This document shows, piece after piece, positions 13,578 through 21,596 of a DNA stretch of 28,265 nt; position 1 is the first letter of the stretch; every line of letters starts with the position of its first letter. The stretch covers positions 1 to 28,265 of the IMG/VR virus record IMGVR_UViG_3300029624_000070; one strand, 5' to 3'. The position numbers and the translations under genes are program-made. The notes beneath the pieces are model-generated. The model saw only the letters and a program-made list of their open reading frames with translations. It ran no database searches and was not told the origin of the DNA. This DNA comes from a virus.

Positions 13578-13833
13578 CATCCTAACCCTCGTCGGGCTTG
13601 CCATTACGCTAACCGGGGCAGGGATCACAGCACGAGCTGTCATCTTGCGAGAAGATGATGCAATCAGGATTGGTCTTGCCCGCTTTGCTTCAGACAATCG
13701 GGAAGAGAACCTTAAACTTCCATTTGTTAGGAGTTTGCTTTGGTCTTCCACAGCCGCAAAGTGGGGGCTAATTTTGGTTTGCGTCGGTACGGGCTTTCAA
13801 GGGCTGCCCATCGCCCTGCGGTTAATACAGTAA
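13558..13833 (+). CDS. Small membrane protein 4 of the accessory cluster (TTG start)
   Basis: A 91-residue protein with an N-terminal membrane segment ('DILTLVGLAITLTGAGITA') and a C-terminal one ('AAKWGLILVCVGTGFQGLPI') around a charged cytoplasmic-type loop ('FASDNREENLKL'). The start is TTG with GAGGAG 8 nt upstream, so it is well supported despite the rare codon. The function is unknown. Confidence 0.6.
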   Translation: MNAIASDILTLVGLAITLTGAGITARAVILREDDAIRIGLARFASDNREENLKLPFVRSLLWSSTAAKWGLILVCVGTGFQGLPIALRLIQ

Positions 13834-13845
13834 AGGATATTTTAA

Positions 13846-14046
13846 GTGTCGGAGTTAATGTGTGAATGCGGGGCGGTTTTCAAAGAGACAAGGCACAAGC
13901 TGACGACGCGAGACAAGGACAGCAAACGGTGCCAGTTCTTCGGCTCAACTCTTACATCGTGGAATGAATCGGCAATGTACACGTATGAAGTGGTATCGGC
14001 GCCCCCAAGTTCTGAATCCAGCTGGGTGGAAGTAATGAATGGGTGA
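13846..14046 (+). CDS. Small CxC protein, possible zinc ribbon
   Basis: A 66-residue soluble protein starting at GTG, with 'MCECGAVF' near the N-terminus and one later Cys ('SKRCQFFGSTLTSW'). Cys-x-Cys-Gly plus a distant Cys resembles a degenerate one-sided zinc knuckle, but a fourth ligand is not evident. It overlaps the next membrane-protein gene by 8 nt, suggesting coupled expression. It is the only clearly cysteine-patterned soluble protein in the cluster. Confidence 0.55.
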   Translation: MSELMCECGAVFKETRHKLTTRDKDSKRCQFFGSTLTSWNESAMYTYEVVSAPPSSESSWVEVMNG

Positions 14047-14449
14047 GCCACAACGATCCGATGAGTGGGACTATCTGCAAGACTGGACGGCGGCGCTGGA
14101 TGGTGTCTTGCGTGGTGGTGCATCTCTAGCATTGACCTCGGCAATAATGGGCATCGCATGGAAGGTGATGTGGCACGAAAATCCCATTGATTTTGCCAAA
14201 TTTATCTTCGGCTTATTCGCAATTCTCGGCGCATTTGTTTTGTCGTTATTGATTTATAATTATCTTTTCCATGTAGCTCTTCGCTTTTTTAATCAAGAGG
14301 CGCAGCGTGTCGCGCGACCTATTTTCTTGGTGGTTCTGATAGTTGTTTTTGCTTTCTCGTTTATATCACTGCAGGTCGTTTTGATTAATTACGTCATTGA
14401 TCTTGATTTGACTGGTGAAGGTGGTGTCAAGCAATTGAGGATAGGGTGA
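14039..14449 (+). CDS. Membrane protein 5 of the accessory cluster (three segments)
   Basis: A 136-residue protein with three membrane segments (about residues 27-45, 55-79, 93-118), the strongest being 'FIFGLFAILGAFVLSLLIY' and 'PIFLVVLIVVFAFSFI'. An acidic Trp-rich N-terminus ('DEWDYLQDWTAALD') precedes them. The base composition is more AT-rich than the structural genes, which suggests separate acquisition. It overlaps the next gene by one base (TGATG), so the two are probably a functional pair. Confidence 0.65.
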   Translation: MGEPQRSDEWDYLQDWTAALDGVLRGGASLALTSAIMGIAWKVMWHENPIDFAKFIFGLFAILGAFVLSLLIYNYLFHVALRFFNQEAQRVARPIFLVVLIVVFAFSFISLQVVLINYVIDLDLTGEGGVKQLRIG

Positions 14450-14880
14450 TGAGTCAGAAGAGAGCAGCACTTCACCGGCATATTATCGATGCGATAATTA
14501 GGAGTTCGGCCTTGCTGGGAATCTCCGCATTCATGTTTGGCGCGTCATTTACCGTGATGGCCAATGATGCTCCGGGGTGGCTGGTGGTGGCGGGTTTGCC
14601 GTGCGTTCTATTGGCAGTTGCGATGGCTTTATATGCATTTCGGTACCTGGGGATTGAGATCGACGCTTTTGCACCCGACTATGAAACGACGGGGCGACTC
14701 AAGGGGTGGCGACTCCGGGTTCTGCACTGGGTTCTGCAAGGGGTCGGTCTCGTGATTTTTTCTTCTCTAGTTCATGTGCTGACCGGGTTTGTGTTTGATG
14801 CGCAACTCGCCTCCTTGACGAGTATGATTGAGGCGGACATTGGGGCTGCGCCGGATCATGGCAGTGACAATGCCAACTAA
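14449..14880 (+). CDS. Membrane protein 6 of the accessory cluster (three segments)
   Basis: A 143-residue protein with three membrane segments: 'SALLGISAFMFGASFTVMA', 'WLVVAGLPCVLLAVAMALYA' and 'VLQGVGLVIFSSLVHVLTG'. A soluble loop follows the second ('EIDAFAPDYETTGRLKG'). I chose the ATG that overlaps the previous stop as TGATG; an in-frame GTG lies one codon earlier. Same topology and size as the preceding protein, so the two may form a complex, but I see no clear sequence repeat between them. Confidence 0.65.
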   Translation: MSQKRAALHRHIIDAIIRSSALLGISAFMFGASFTVMANDAPGWLVVAGLPCVLLAVAMALYAFRYLGIEIDAFAPDYETTGRLKGWRLRVLHWVLQGVGLVIFSSLVHVLTGFVFDAQLASLTSMIEADIGAAPDHGSDNAN

Positions 14881-14892
14881 GGAGGGGAACTA

Positions 14893-15072
14893 ATGCCAGG
14901 TGAACAGAGAGTACTTGCCTTGATCTTTGCAGGCGTCTCGCTTGGGCTCTACTTTGACTTTGGCGTGTTGCTTAACGGGGGACCATTAGAGAACGACCCT
15001 TCTACGCGAGTTGAGGCGGCCGTTTTCTTGGTCGGTGCCTCGGTTCTATGGTTCCTGCCTGACCGAAAGTGA
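14893..15072 (+). CDS. Small membrane protein 7 of the accessory cluster (59 residues)
   Basis: The frame encodes 59 residues with two membrane segments ('RVLALIFAGVSLGLYFDFGV' and 'AAVFLVGASVLWFLP') and a short acidic loop. AAGGAGGGG lies 8-9 nt before the ATG, an excellent ribosome site. The stop falls shortly before the next gene. Easily missed because of its length; the membrane pattern and ribosome site make it credible. Confidence 0.65.
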   Translation: MPGEQRVLALIFAGVSLGLYFDFGVLLNGGPLENDPSTRVEAAVFLVGASVLWFLPDRK

Positions 15073-15096
15073 ATCCGAAAAAGGAACGAATGCAAG

Positions 15097-15312
15097 GTGG
15101 GTAAAATACATGTGGAGCACAGACTTGTCCTCAGAAACGCCGACGGCAAGATCGTGTCAGACAAACACTACGAGAGTTTTGCTGTCGCATCGCCCATCTT
15201 CGACTTTGAATCGAGACAAGTTCCTTTGGGCTTTGAACTGTCATTGCAGCATGGTGCACGCATCATAAAACGGTCAACGCATAACGCGACGCATCCTGAC
15301 GGTTCGACGTAA
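15097..15312 (+). CDS. Small soluble protein ending the accessory cluster
   Basis: A 71-residue basic, probably beta-rich protein ('KIHVEHRLVLRNADGKIVSD ... FELSLQHGARIIKRST') with no membrane segment. The GTG start is weakly supported, AAGGA being about 13 nt away; a GTG five codons later is an alternative. No family is recognised. It closes the run of small genes; 65 nt later the lysis cassette starts. Confidence 0.5.
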   Translation: MGKIHVEHRLVLRNADGKIVSDKHYESFAVASPIFDFESRQVPLGFELSLQHGARIIKRSTHNATHPDGST

Positions 15313-15377
15313 AACCGCCAGAGGAATTCACAACCTAAACGCGCGATCCTGCCGAAAACGGGCAAAGGGTCGCGCGC

Positions 15378-15605
15378 ATGTTTTCTATGGAACGCATTGA
15401 ACAGGCATCAACGGCACTGGTGGTCACAGCGATCACCGGCGCGGCGTCGGGCGCTGTGTGGCTAGTGCGTCGCATCTTCACCAATCAGACGCAGATCGAA
15501 ATGCTGCAGAAGTCGCTGGAAGATCGAGATCGGCAGCGTGCCGAAGATTTAGCGCTTGTCAGGACAGACGTGCGCGAGATCCGAGACATCCTTCACCGCA
15601 GATAA
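15378..15605 (+). CDS. Holin-like small membrane protein
   Basis: A 75-residue protein with one N-terminal membrane segment ('ALVVTAITGAASGAVWLV'), a dibasic stop-transfer ('RRIF') and a C-terminal coiled-coil of charged heptads ('MLQKSLEDRDRQRAEDLAL'). This layout is common for small lysis-cassette proteins next to endolysins (holin or antiholin accessory). AAAGGG precedes the ATG. It stands directly upstream of the membrane-lysozyme fusion. The role is inferred from neighbours and topology. Confidence 0.6.
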   Translation: MFSMERIEQASTALVVTAITGAASGAVWLVRRIFTNQTQIEMLQKSLEDRDRQRAEDLALVRTDVREIRDILHRR

Positions 15606-15623
15606 CCCGGGCAACGCCCCGGG
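15606..15623. repeat. GC-rich hairpin before the endolysin gene
   Basis: CCCGGG at 15606-15611 and 15618-15623 can pair around a 6-nt loop, directly after the holin-like stop and 24 nt before the endolysin ATG. No T tract follows, so it would more likely affect translation or processing of the lysis transcript than end it. Confidence 0.4.
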
Positions 15624-15646
15624 ATGGGGTGAAAGGAGCTTTTGCC

Positions 15647-16375
15647 ATGCAACTCATTCAAAACTGGAAACAGACCGCTAAGGGCGCTTGGTCGATCAGG
15701 CTGATTGTTCTGGCCTGCCTGCTGTCGGCTGTGCCTGTGTTCCTGTCGTTGGTTTCGCCGGGCATGCTGGGCATCGATCCGCTGCTCTTTGCGGCGGCAT
15801 CGCTGGTGGTCAACGCGCTTGCCATTCCGGCGCGCCTTATCGCCCAGACGGGGCTATCTGACATGTTGGCCGAGTTCCGGCGCGACACATCGGGCGCGGT
15901 TCGGAATGGCTTTGTGAAGACGGTCGGCGTCGGTGCGCTGGTAGCTGCGCTGGCAACACCATTCATTGCCAAATGGGAGGGCGTGAGGCTCGAGGCCTAC
16001 CGCGATATTGTAGGTGTGCCGACAATCTGCTTTGGCGATACGCATGGCGTTCAGATGGGCGACGTCGCCAGCATGTCGGACTGTGTCGACCGGCTCGAAC
16101 GTGACGTTCGCGCCTTCTATGGCGAGATCCGGCCTTGCATGACGAACCCGAACATACCGCTAGGCGTTCAAGCCTCCATGCTGGAATTGGCCTACAACGT
16201 TGGTGCACCGTCGGTTTGTCGCTCCACCATGATGCGGCTTGCCAATGCAGGTGAGTATCGCGCCGCGTGTGATGAGCTGCGCCGCTGGGTGATCGCAGGC
16301 GGGCAGCGCGTGCCCGGGCTCGCCAATCGCCGAGCCGATAGCAAACACGTTCTGTGCCTCAAGGGGCTGACCTGA
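15647..16375 (+). CDS. Fusion of holin-like membrane domain with GH24 signal-anchor endolysin
   Basis: A 242-residue protein. Residues 1-85 hold two membrane segments (about 17-37 and 46-66) and a basic stretch, like stand-alone small holins. Residues 89-108 ('VKTVGVGALVAALATPFIA') are a weakly hydrophobic Ala/Gly-rich signal-anchor as in SAR endolysins, followed directly by a T4/P22-type lysozyme domain. The catalytic triad Glu111 ('KWEGVRLEAYRD'), Asp120 and Thr126 has the T4 spacing E-8-D-5-T. A usual SAR endolysin would be about 150 residues, so the N-terminal 85 are extra. An in-frame GTG at 15914 could also start the SAR endolysin alone. AAAGGAG precedes the first ATG. Confidence 0.85.
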   Translation: MQLIQNWKQTAKGAWSIRLIVLACLLSAVPVFLSLVSPGMLGIDPLLFAAASLVVNALAIPARLIAQTGLSDMLAEFRRDTSGAVRNGFVKTVGVGALVAALATPFIAKWEGVRLEAYRDIVGVPTICFGDTHGVQMGDVASMSDCVDRLERDVRAFYGEIRPCMTNPNIPLGVQASMLELAYNVGAPSVCRSTMMRLANAGEYRAACDELRRWVIAGGQRVPGLANRRADSKHVLCLKGLT

Positions 16376-16758
16376 TGCGCTGGCTGTCCCTTCTGCTGAT
16401 CTGCGCTGCTCTGGGCTCTTGCTCCAAGGTCGCGGGGATCGTGGGCGGGGCAATCGGCAGCGGGCCCAGCATCGCCGCGAACGTCCAAGCTGGGCGCACG
16501 AATGCCCAGACTGTCGGACGGACGAGCGTCACGGATCAACGGGTCGAAGGCACCAAAGCACGCACAATCGAGCAGAGTGCAGGTGACACCCGCGTCAGAA
16601 CCGAGAGCGTGCAGACTGTCGTTGTCCGCGAAGATCCTCCGGCTTGGCTCTTGCTGGTGGCGTTGCTGGGCTGGCTGCTGCCGACACCGCAACAGATGGG
16701 CGCCGGGCTGTTCGCTCTGGTCGCCAGACCCTTTCGCGGGTCCCTCCCTGGGGGGTGA
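16375..16758 (+). CDS. Lipoprotein with C-terminal membrane segment, possible unimolecular spanin
   Basis: A 127-residue protein. The N-terminus is a lipoprotein signal with a lipobox LGSC, cysteine 16 ('LLLICAALGSCSK'). A hydrophilic, Gln/Thr/Arg-rich middle follows (about 35-85), then a hydrophobic segment 'WLLLVALLGWLLP' (91-103) and a second weaker one. An outer-membrane lipid anchor plus an inner-membrane segment is the topology of u-spanins such as T1 gp11, which fuse inner and outer membranes in the last step of lysis. Its position after the endolysin, one-base overlap, fits. No second Rz/Rz1 pair is seen. Confidence 0.65.
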   Translation: MRWLSLLLICAALGSCSKVAGIVGGAIGSGPSIAANVQAGRTNAQTVGRTSVTDQRVEGTKARTIEQSAGDTRVRTESVQTVVVREDPPAWLLLVALLGWLLPTPQQMGAGLFALVARPFRGSLPGG

Positions 16759-16930
16759 CGTCTGTGGGTATGCAGATGCGCCGAAATTTATGTGTGCGTG
16801 CCGCTGGGCAAGGGGGTTGTTGTTTATATATATCGCGCACGCATTTGAAATATAATGCGAAATTCTGTTTTGAATGTAAAATCGTCGCCTCTTTCGGGCA
16901 GGAACGGATTTGTATTCGTCAGGGGGGCAA
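16759..16930 (+). promoter_or_regulatory. AT-rich gap ahead of terminase, possible late promoter
   Basis: The only sizeable gap between lysis and packaging genes. It is markedly AT-rich in the middle, with TATAAT at 16851-16856, TTGAAA at 16845-16850 and TAAAAT at 16877-16882. No -35/-10 pair has normal spacing, which would fit an activator-dependent promoter (for example the Mor-like protein). No gene is apparent within it. Confidence 0.3.
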
Positions 16931-17491
16931 GTGGCTGTAAAGAAAACGAAAAACAGAGGCCGAGAAGTAAACCGGACAGAACTGGCCGAAATCAACGGCG
17001 TATCTCTGCCAACCGTTGAAAGCTGGGTGCGGCGTGGTTGCCCTGTCGTGCAGCGTGGCGGGCGCGGCAGGGCTTGGCAATTCAACACTGCTGACGTCCG
17101 CAATTGGCGTGAGGACGATATCAGAGCCGAGGCCAGCAATGCCACACACGCCAACAAAGACGAATTGATCCTGCGCAAGCTGAGAGCCGAGACCGAACAG
17201 GCCGAACTTGATCTATCTAAGGCGCGAAACGAGCTGGTGCCGATCGATCAATTCGACCGGGCCATGACAAAAGCGTTTGGTGAGGTGCGGGCGGGGTTTC
17301 GCAATGTGTTGCCCAGCCGGGCCGCGCGGCGCCTGATCGGCGAGAGCGACGAGACCAAGATGAAAGAGGTGCTGATCGACGAAGTTGATCAGATCCTCCT
17401 GGTTCTGTCGGATTCCGACCTGATCCACGAAACCGATCTTGAGGTCGAAGACGACGAGGAAGATGGCGACGAGGGGGCGGACAGTGAGTGA
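16931..17491 (+). CDS. Terminase small subunit (Nu1-like)
   Basis: A 186-residue DNA-packaging protein. The N-terminal winged helix-turn-helix is 'NRTELAEINGVSLPTVESWV' with the wing 'GRAWQFNTADVRNW', as in lambda Nu1, which binds cos/pac. A helical coiled region ('LRKLRAETEQAELDLSKARN') mediates assembly, and a very acidic tail ('VEDDEEDGDEGADSE') follows. GTG at 16931 is chosen because AGGGGGG lies 2-8 nt upstream; an in-frame TTG lies seven codons earlier. It overlaps the large subunit by 4 nt. Confidence 0.85.
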   Translation: MAVKKTKNRGREVNRTELAEINGVSLPTVESWVRRGCPVVQRGGRGRAWQFNTADVRNWREDDIRAEASNATHANKDELILRKLRAETEQAELDLSKARNELVPIDQFDRAMTKAFGEVRAGFRNVLPSRAARRLIGESDETKMKEVLIDEVDQILLVLSDSDLIHETDLEVEDDEEDGDEGADSE

Positions 17492-19449
17492 ACGCCCGGG
17501 CTGATTTCTCCAATGCGCGGGCGCTTGTCCGCAGCACCCGGCGCGCCCGGGCGTTTCTGCGCCCGCCACCTGATCTAAAGCCGTCGGAGTGGGCCGAACA
17601 GAATATCAAAATTCCCATCGGCAATGCGGTGCCGGGGCCGATGCGGTTCGACAACGCGCCATATCAGCGCGAAGTCATCGACATGACGGCAGATCCGCGC
17701 TGCAACCGGATCTCGCTCATGTGGGGCGCGCAGGTTGGCAAAACGCAGACCGCGCTTGCCGCGCAGGCGTTTCGGATCGGGTTCAATCCTGTCTCTCAAA
17801 TGATGATGCAGCCCAGCCAGGGCGATTTGACGACGTGGCTCGAGACGAAATTTAATCCGCTGGTTGAGGAAAACGAAGGCTTGGCCGAGGTGCTTGCCAA
17901 GCCACGGGCGCGGCATGGCGTCAACAATCAGCGGATGAAGAGCTACCCCGGCGGGTTTCTCATGTTCAGCTGGTCAGGTTCGCCCAAGACCATGCGGGGC
18001 CGGTCGGCGCCGTTTATCGTCTGTGATGAGACAGACGGCTATGACCGAACCAATGAGGGCCACCCGGTCGGCCTGTTGTGGCAGCGGGCGGCGACCTTTG
18101 GCGATCAGCGGCTCTTGCTTGAAATCAGCACGCCGACGATCAAGGGCGGCAGCTGGATCGAAAAGGCCTTCGATCAAGGCGATCAGCGCTATTTCTATGT
18201 GCGTTGCCCGCATTGCGGCCACCTGCAAAAGCTAGACTGGTCGCAGGTGACCTGGTCCAAAGACGCCGACGGTCTGCACCTAGCAGAAACAGCCGGCTAT
18301 CTGTGCGCCGGTGACGGCTGCGGCACGGTTTGGAGCGACGGCGAGCGCTGCGCGGCGATCCGGAACGCCGAACGCGAGGGCGGTGGGTGGATCGCAACCA
18401 AGAAGTTTCGCGGCCATGCATCCTATCACCTGTCTGAGCTGTATTCCTGCTTTCGGCGGCTCGAGGATATCGTGCAATCCTTCCTCGACAAGAAGGCCGC
18501 CGGGGATCTGCAGACCTTTGTAAACGTCTCTCTGGCCGAGACTTGGGAAGAAGAAGGCGACAAACTCGAGGCATCGGTTTTGATGGCGCGTGCCACGAAA
18601 TTCGCAGCACCGGTGCCGATGGGGGCAGGCGTATTGACCGCCGGTATCGACATGCAGAACGACCGGCTCGAGGTTGAAATCGTCGCCTGGGGGCTGGGCG
18701 AAGAATCGTGGTCTGTGGATTATCGTACGCTGTGGGGCGATCCGCTGCAGCAAGACGTTTGGGACGAGCTGGACGCGCTGCTGTCGGAGAGCTGGCAACA
18801 TGAAAGCGGCGCCGAACTGCGGATCTCAGCCGCGTGCCTCGACACGGGCGGCGAGGGAGGGCGCACACAAGCGGCCTATGACTACGCCCGCAAACGGCTG
18901 GGGCGTAAGGTCTGGGCGATCAAGGGGGTTGGCGGCTGGGGCCGACCGATTGTCACGCAACCATCGAAGATCAAACAGCGCGGTATGCGCCCGGTTTATC
19001 TGCACGCTATCGGCGTCGACGAGGCAAAAGCCGTGGTCGCCCAGCGGGCGCGGATCAAAGATCCGGGGCCGGGTCATTGCCATTTTCCAGAACATCGCGA
19101 CCCGGCATGGTTCGACATGTTTACTGCCGAGGCCCTGCGCACCCGCTATGTGAAGGGGTTTGCGGTGCGGGAATGGCACAATGTGCGCCCGCGCAACGAG
19201 GCCTTTGACTGTCGGGTCTATGCCTATGCCGCGCTGCGGATCTTGCGCCCAAACGTGAAACGTCTGGTCGAGGCCATGCAGCCGCAAGACCAGGAGATCG
19301 AAGCGGAGATCGAAGACACCGCCGCCGATCCGGTCGCGCCGCCAGAAAGCCTGGCCGAAGGAAATCCGCCAGAGGAACCAGAACCGGAAACCCGGCAACC
19401 TGTCAAAAAGCGCGGCTGGGCAGCAAAGAAGCGCCGCCGCAGGCACTAG
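17488..19449 (+). CDS. Terminase large subunit (GpA family)
   Basis: A 653-residue ATPase-nuclease motor that cuts and packages phage DNA. Walker A is 'WGAQVGKT' (79-86) and Walker B is 'FIVCDE' (176-181). A Cys pair 'CPHCG' with later cysteines ('CAGDGCG') forms a probable zinc ribbon. The C-terminal nuclease starts at 'AGIDMQNDRLEVEIVAW', and 'FDCRVYAYAALRIL' near the end is typical of GpA proteins. The length and motif order match the lambda GpA family. The extreme C-terminus is basic ('KKRGWAAKKRRRRH'), as expected for contact with the portal or DNA. The start at GTG overlaps the small subunit. Confidence 0.95.
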   Translation: MNARADFSNARALVRSTRRARAFLRPPPDLKPSEWAEQNIKIPIGNAVPGPMRFDNAPYQREVIDMTADPRCNRISLMWGAQVGKTQTALAAQAFRIGFNPVSQMMMQPSQGDLTTWLETKFNPLVEENEGLAEVLAKPRARHGVNNQRMKSYPGGFLMFSWSGSPKTMRGRSAPFIVCDETDGYDRTNEGHPVGLLWQRAATFGDQRLLLEISTPTIKGGSWIEKAFDQGDQRYFYVRCPHCGHLQKLDWSQVTWSKDADGLHLAETAGYLCAGDGCGTVWSDGERCAAIRNAEREGGGWIATKKFRGHASYHLSELYSCFRRLEDIVQSFLDKKAAGDLQTFVNVSLAETWEEEGDKLEASVLMARATKFAAPVPMGAGVLTAGIDMQNDRLEVEIVAWGLGEESWSVDYRTLWGDPLQQDVWDELDALLSESWQHESGAELRISAACLDTGGEGGRTQAAYDYARKRLGRKVWAIKGVGGWGRPIVTQPSKIKQRGMRPVYLHAIGVDEAKAVVAQRARIKDPGPGHCHFPEHRDPAWFDMFTAEALRTRYVKGFAVREWHNVRPRNEAFDCRVYAYAALRILRPNVKRLVEAMQPQDQEIEAEIEDTAADPVAPPESLAEGNPPEEPEPETRQPVKKRGWAAKKRRRRH

Positions 19450-19461
19450 GCGGGGCGAAGC

Positions 19462-19989
19462 GTGGGCGACATTCCAAACGAAATCGGGGCCGGGCTGACA
19501 TTCCGGGCCGTCATCGAACAGCCGCAGTTTCCGGCGCCGGAATGGGGCCTGTCCCTGTTCCTGCGCGGGCCGGGGGCAATTGACCTGGTCAGCACCGCGA
19601 GTGGGTCGGATCATGTGTTCGAGGCAGCGGCAACGGAGACAAAGGATTGGGCACCGGGGCGCTATACTTATGTGATCCGCGCGACCGACGGCAGCGATGT
19701 GCAGCAGGTCGCGCAGGGCGACGTTCTGATCGGTCAGGATATCGCCGCGCAGGCGCAGGGTTTCGACGGACGCGACCATGTGCGCAAGGTGCTGGATGCT
19801 ATCGAGGCGGTGATCGAAAACCGTGCGACCATCGACCAGCAGAGCTACACCATCAATAACCGATCCCTGCAGCGCACGCCGTTGTCGGAGCTGATGAAGC
19901 TGCGCCACCACTATCGCGCCGAGCTGGCAGCCAAGAAGACGCGGCGACGTGGTGGTTTCGGACGCACGATCAAGGTGCGTTTGAAATGA
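19462..19989 (+). CDS. Head completion protein with gpW-like C-terminus
   Basis: A 175-residue protein between terminase and portal, where the lambda gpW (head-tail joining) gene lies. Residues about 100-160 ('VRKVLDAIEAVIENRATIDQ ... LSELMKLRHHYRAELA') match the gpW pattern of helix, short hairpin, helix. The first 95 residues form an extra beta-rich domain ('LSLFLRGPGAIDLVS ... GRYTYVIRATDG') that looks Ig-like. gpW alone is about 68 residues, so this is a fused version. Start is GTG. It overlaps the portal gene by 4 nt. Confidence 0.65.
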   Translation: MGDIPNEIGAGLTFRAVIEQPQFPAPEWGLSLFLRGPGAIDLVSTASGSDHVFEAAATETKDWAPGRYTYVIRATDGSDVQQVAQGDVLIGQDIAAQAQGFDGRDHVRKVLDAIEAVIENRATIDQQSYTINNRSLQRTPLSELMKLRHHYRAELAAKKTRRRGGFGRTIKVRLK

Positions 19990-21596
19990 TCCGGCGGCTG
20001 TTCAGACGCGAAGATCCTGTTGCGCCGGAGCCGGAGCGCAAGCCGCCTCCGATGCTGACGGTGCCGCGGCGACGTGGGCAGCGCATGTTCGCCGCGGCAG
20101 AGACCGACCGCATGACAAGTGGTTGGACCAATACACCGATGCCGGCGGATCAAATCATTCGCCGTAACTGGCGCGTGCTGGTGGCGAGGTCGCGAGAGCA
20201 ATCGGCGAACAACGATTATGCAAAGGCGTTCAAGGCCAGCGCCCGGCGCAACCTGATCGGGCAAAAGGGCCTTGTGCTACAGGCGCAGGCTTCGGATTTG
20301 GGCGGTGCTCTGGATGCCGGAGCAAACAAGGCAATCGAAACCGCCTGGCGCACCTGGTGCCAAGCCATGAACTGCGATGTGAAGGGGCGCCGCACGTTCC
20401 GCCAGATCCAGAAAACAATCGTCAACGGGCTTTGCACCGACGGCGAGTTCATGGTGCGCATGGTCTACGGGGCTGATGCAGGCCCGTGGGGCTTTGCGTT
20501 GCAAGTCCTCGACCCGGTTCTGTGTCCGGTGGATTTCGACGAGGACCGGCGCCCGGGGGGCGGGTTTATCCGGGCGGGCATCGAATATACCAAAATGGGC
20601 CGACCGGTGGCCTATTACTTCACGACGTTGGATCAGGCGCAGGCCGACTATCACTATTCCGGTCGGGCGTTTCTGCGCGTGCCCGCCGATGAAATCATTC
20701 ACTGGTTTGAAGAGGATTTCGTCGGCCAAAAACGCGGTTTGCCCTGGATGGCAACGGCGTTGCTCCGGATGCGACAGTTGGGCGAGTTTGAGAAAAGCGC
20801 TCTGAACAATGCGCGAGAAGGCGCGAACAAGGTTGGCGTGATCGAATGGGACGAGGGCATGGGCCCGGACGTCGACGACGAAGAAGTTCAAGACGAAGAC
20901 GGCAACCTAATCGATATCGAATTGGACAGCGAAAGCGGCGTCTACCACCAGTTGCCAGCAGGCGCCCGCCTGAAACGGGTGGAAACCGGCTATCCGAATG
21001 GCGAAATGCAAGTGTTCTCGAAGCACATGCTGCGCGGTGTCGCGACCGGTCTGGGCGTTGCCTACAACGATCTTGCCAATGACCTCGAGGGGGTGAACCT
21101 GTCGAGCATCCGGCATGGCGTTCTGAGTGAGCGCGATCAATGGATGGAGCTGCAGGAAAGCCTGATCGAGGCCTTTGCCCTACCGATTTATGAGCGCTGG
21201 CTCGCCCATGCGTTGCTGCAACAGAAAATCACACTGCAAAATGGCTCACCGCTTCCGGCGGGCAAGCGGTCGAAATTCCTCGCGGTGACGTTCCAGGCGC
21301 GCCGCTGGCAGTGGATCGATCCTGCAAAGGACGTGAAGGCCGACACCGATGCCGTCGACAACCTGTTCAAGTCGCGCGGCCAGGTGATCCGCGAGCGTGG
21401 GCGCGACCCGCGCGAAGTCTATGCCGAGATTGCCGCCGATATCGCGGCGATGCGTGAGGCGAAGATCCCCGAAAACGTGATTGAGGCCTTGATCACAGCA
21501 AAATCAAAAGGAGGGCAGGGCAGTGGACAGCCAGCCAAAACCGGCACCGGAGAAACCGATCCAGACGCCGACCCAGACCCCGACAAAGGCGAGTGA
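19986..21596 (+). CDS. Portal protein, lambda family
   Basis: A 536-residue protein forming the dodecameric DNA gate of the head. Family features include the start 'TDRMTSGWTNTPMPADQIIR', the segment 'IHWFEEDFVGQKRGLPWMAT' (portal wing/stem), and 'YNDLANDLEGVNLSSIRHGV' followed by a helical C-terminus ending in a Gly/Asp/Pro-rich acidic tail. The length is normal for the family (about 500-550). Its 3' end overlaps the protease-capsid gene by 74 nt, an uncommonly long overlap, but both frames are well supported. Confidence 0.92.
   Translation: MIRRLFRREDPVAPEPERKPPPMLTVPRRRGQRMFAAAETDRMTSGWTNTPMPADQIIRRNWRVLVARSREQSANNDYAKAFKASARRNLIGQKGLVLQAQASDLGGALDAGANKAIETAWRTWCQAMNCDVKGRRTFRQIQKTIVNGLCTDGEFMVRMVYGADAGPWGFALQVLDPVLCPVDFDEDRRPGGGFIRAGIEYTKMGRPVAYYFTTLDQAQADYHYSGRAFLRVPADEIIHWFEEDFVGQKRGLPWMATALLRMRQLGEFEKSALNNAREGANKVGVIEWDEGMGPDVDDEEVQDEDGNLIDIELDSESGVYHQLPAGARLKRVETGYPNGEMQVFSKHMLRGVATGLGVAYNDLANDLEGVNLSSIRHGVLSERDQWMELQESLIEAFALPIYERWLAHALLQQKITLQNGSPLPAGKRSKFLAVTFQARRWQWIDPAKDVKADTDAVDNLFKSRGQVIRERGRDPREVYAEIAADIAAMREAKIPENVIEALITAKSKGGQGSGQPAKTGTGETDPDADPDPDKGE

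Noticed and set aside
16817-16882. Sigma70 promoter before the terminase
   Set aside because: The TATAAT and TAAAAT boxes have no -35 box at 16-18 bp; kept only as a weak regulatory candidate.
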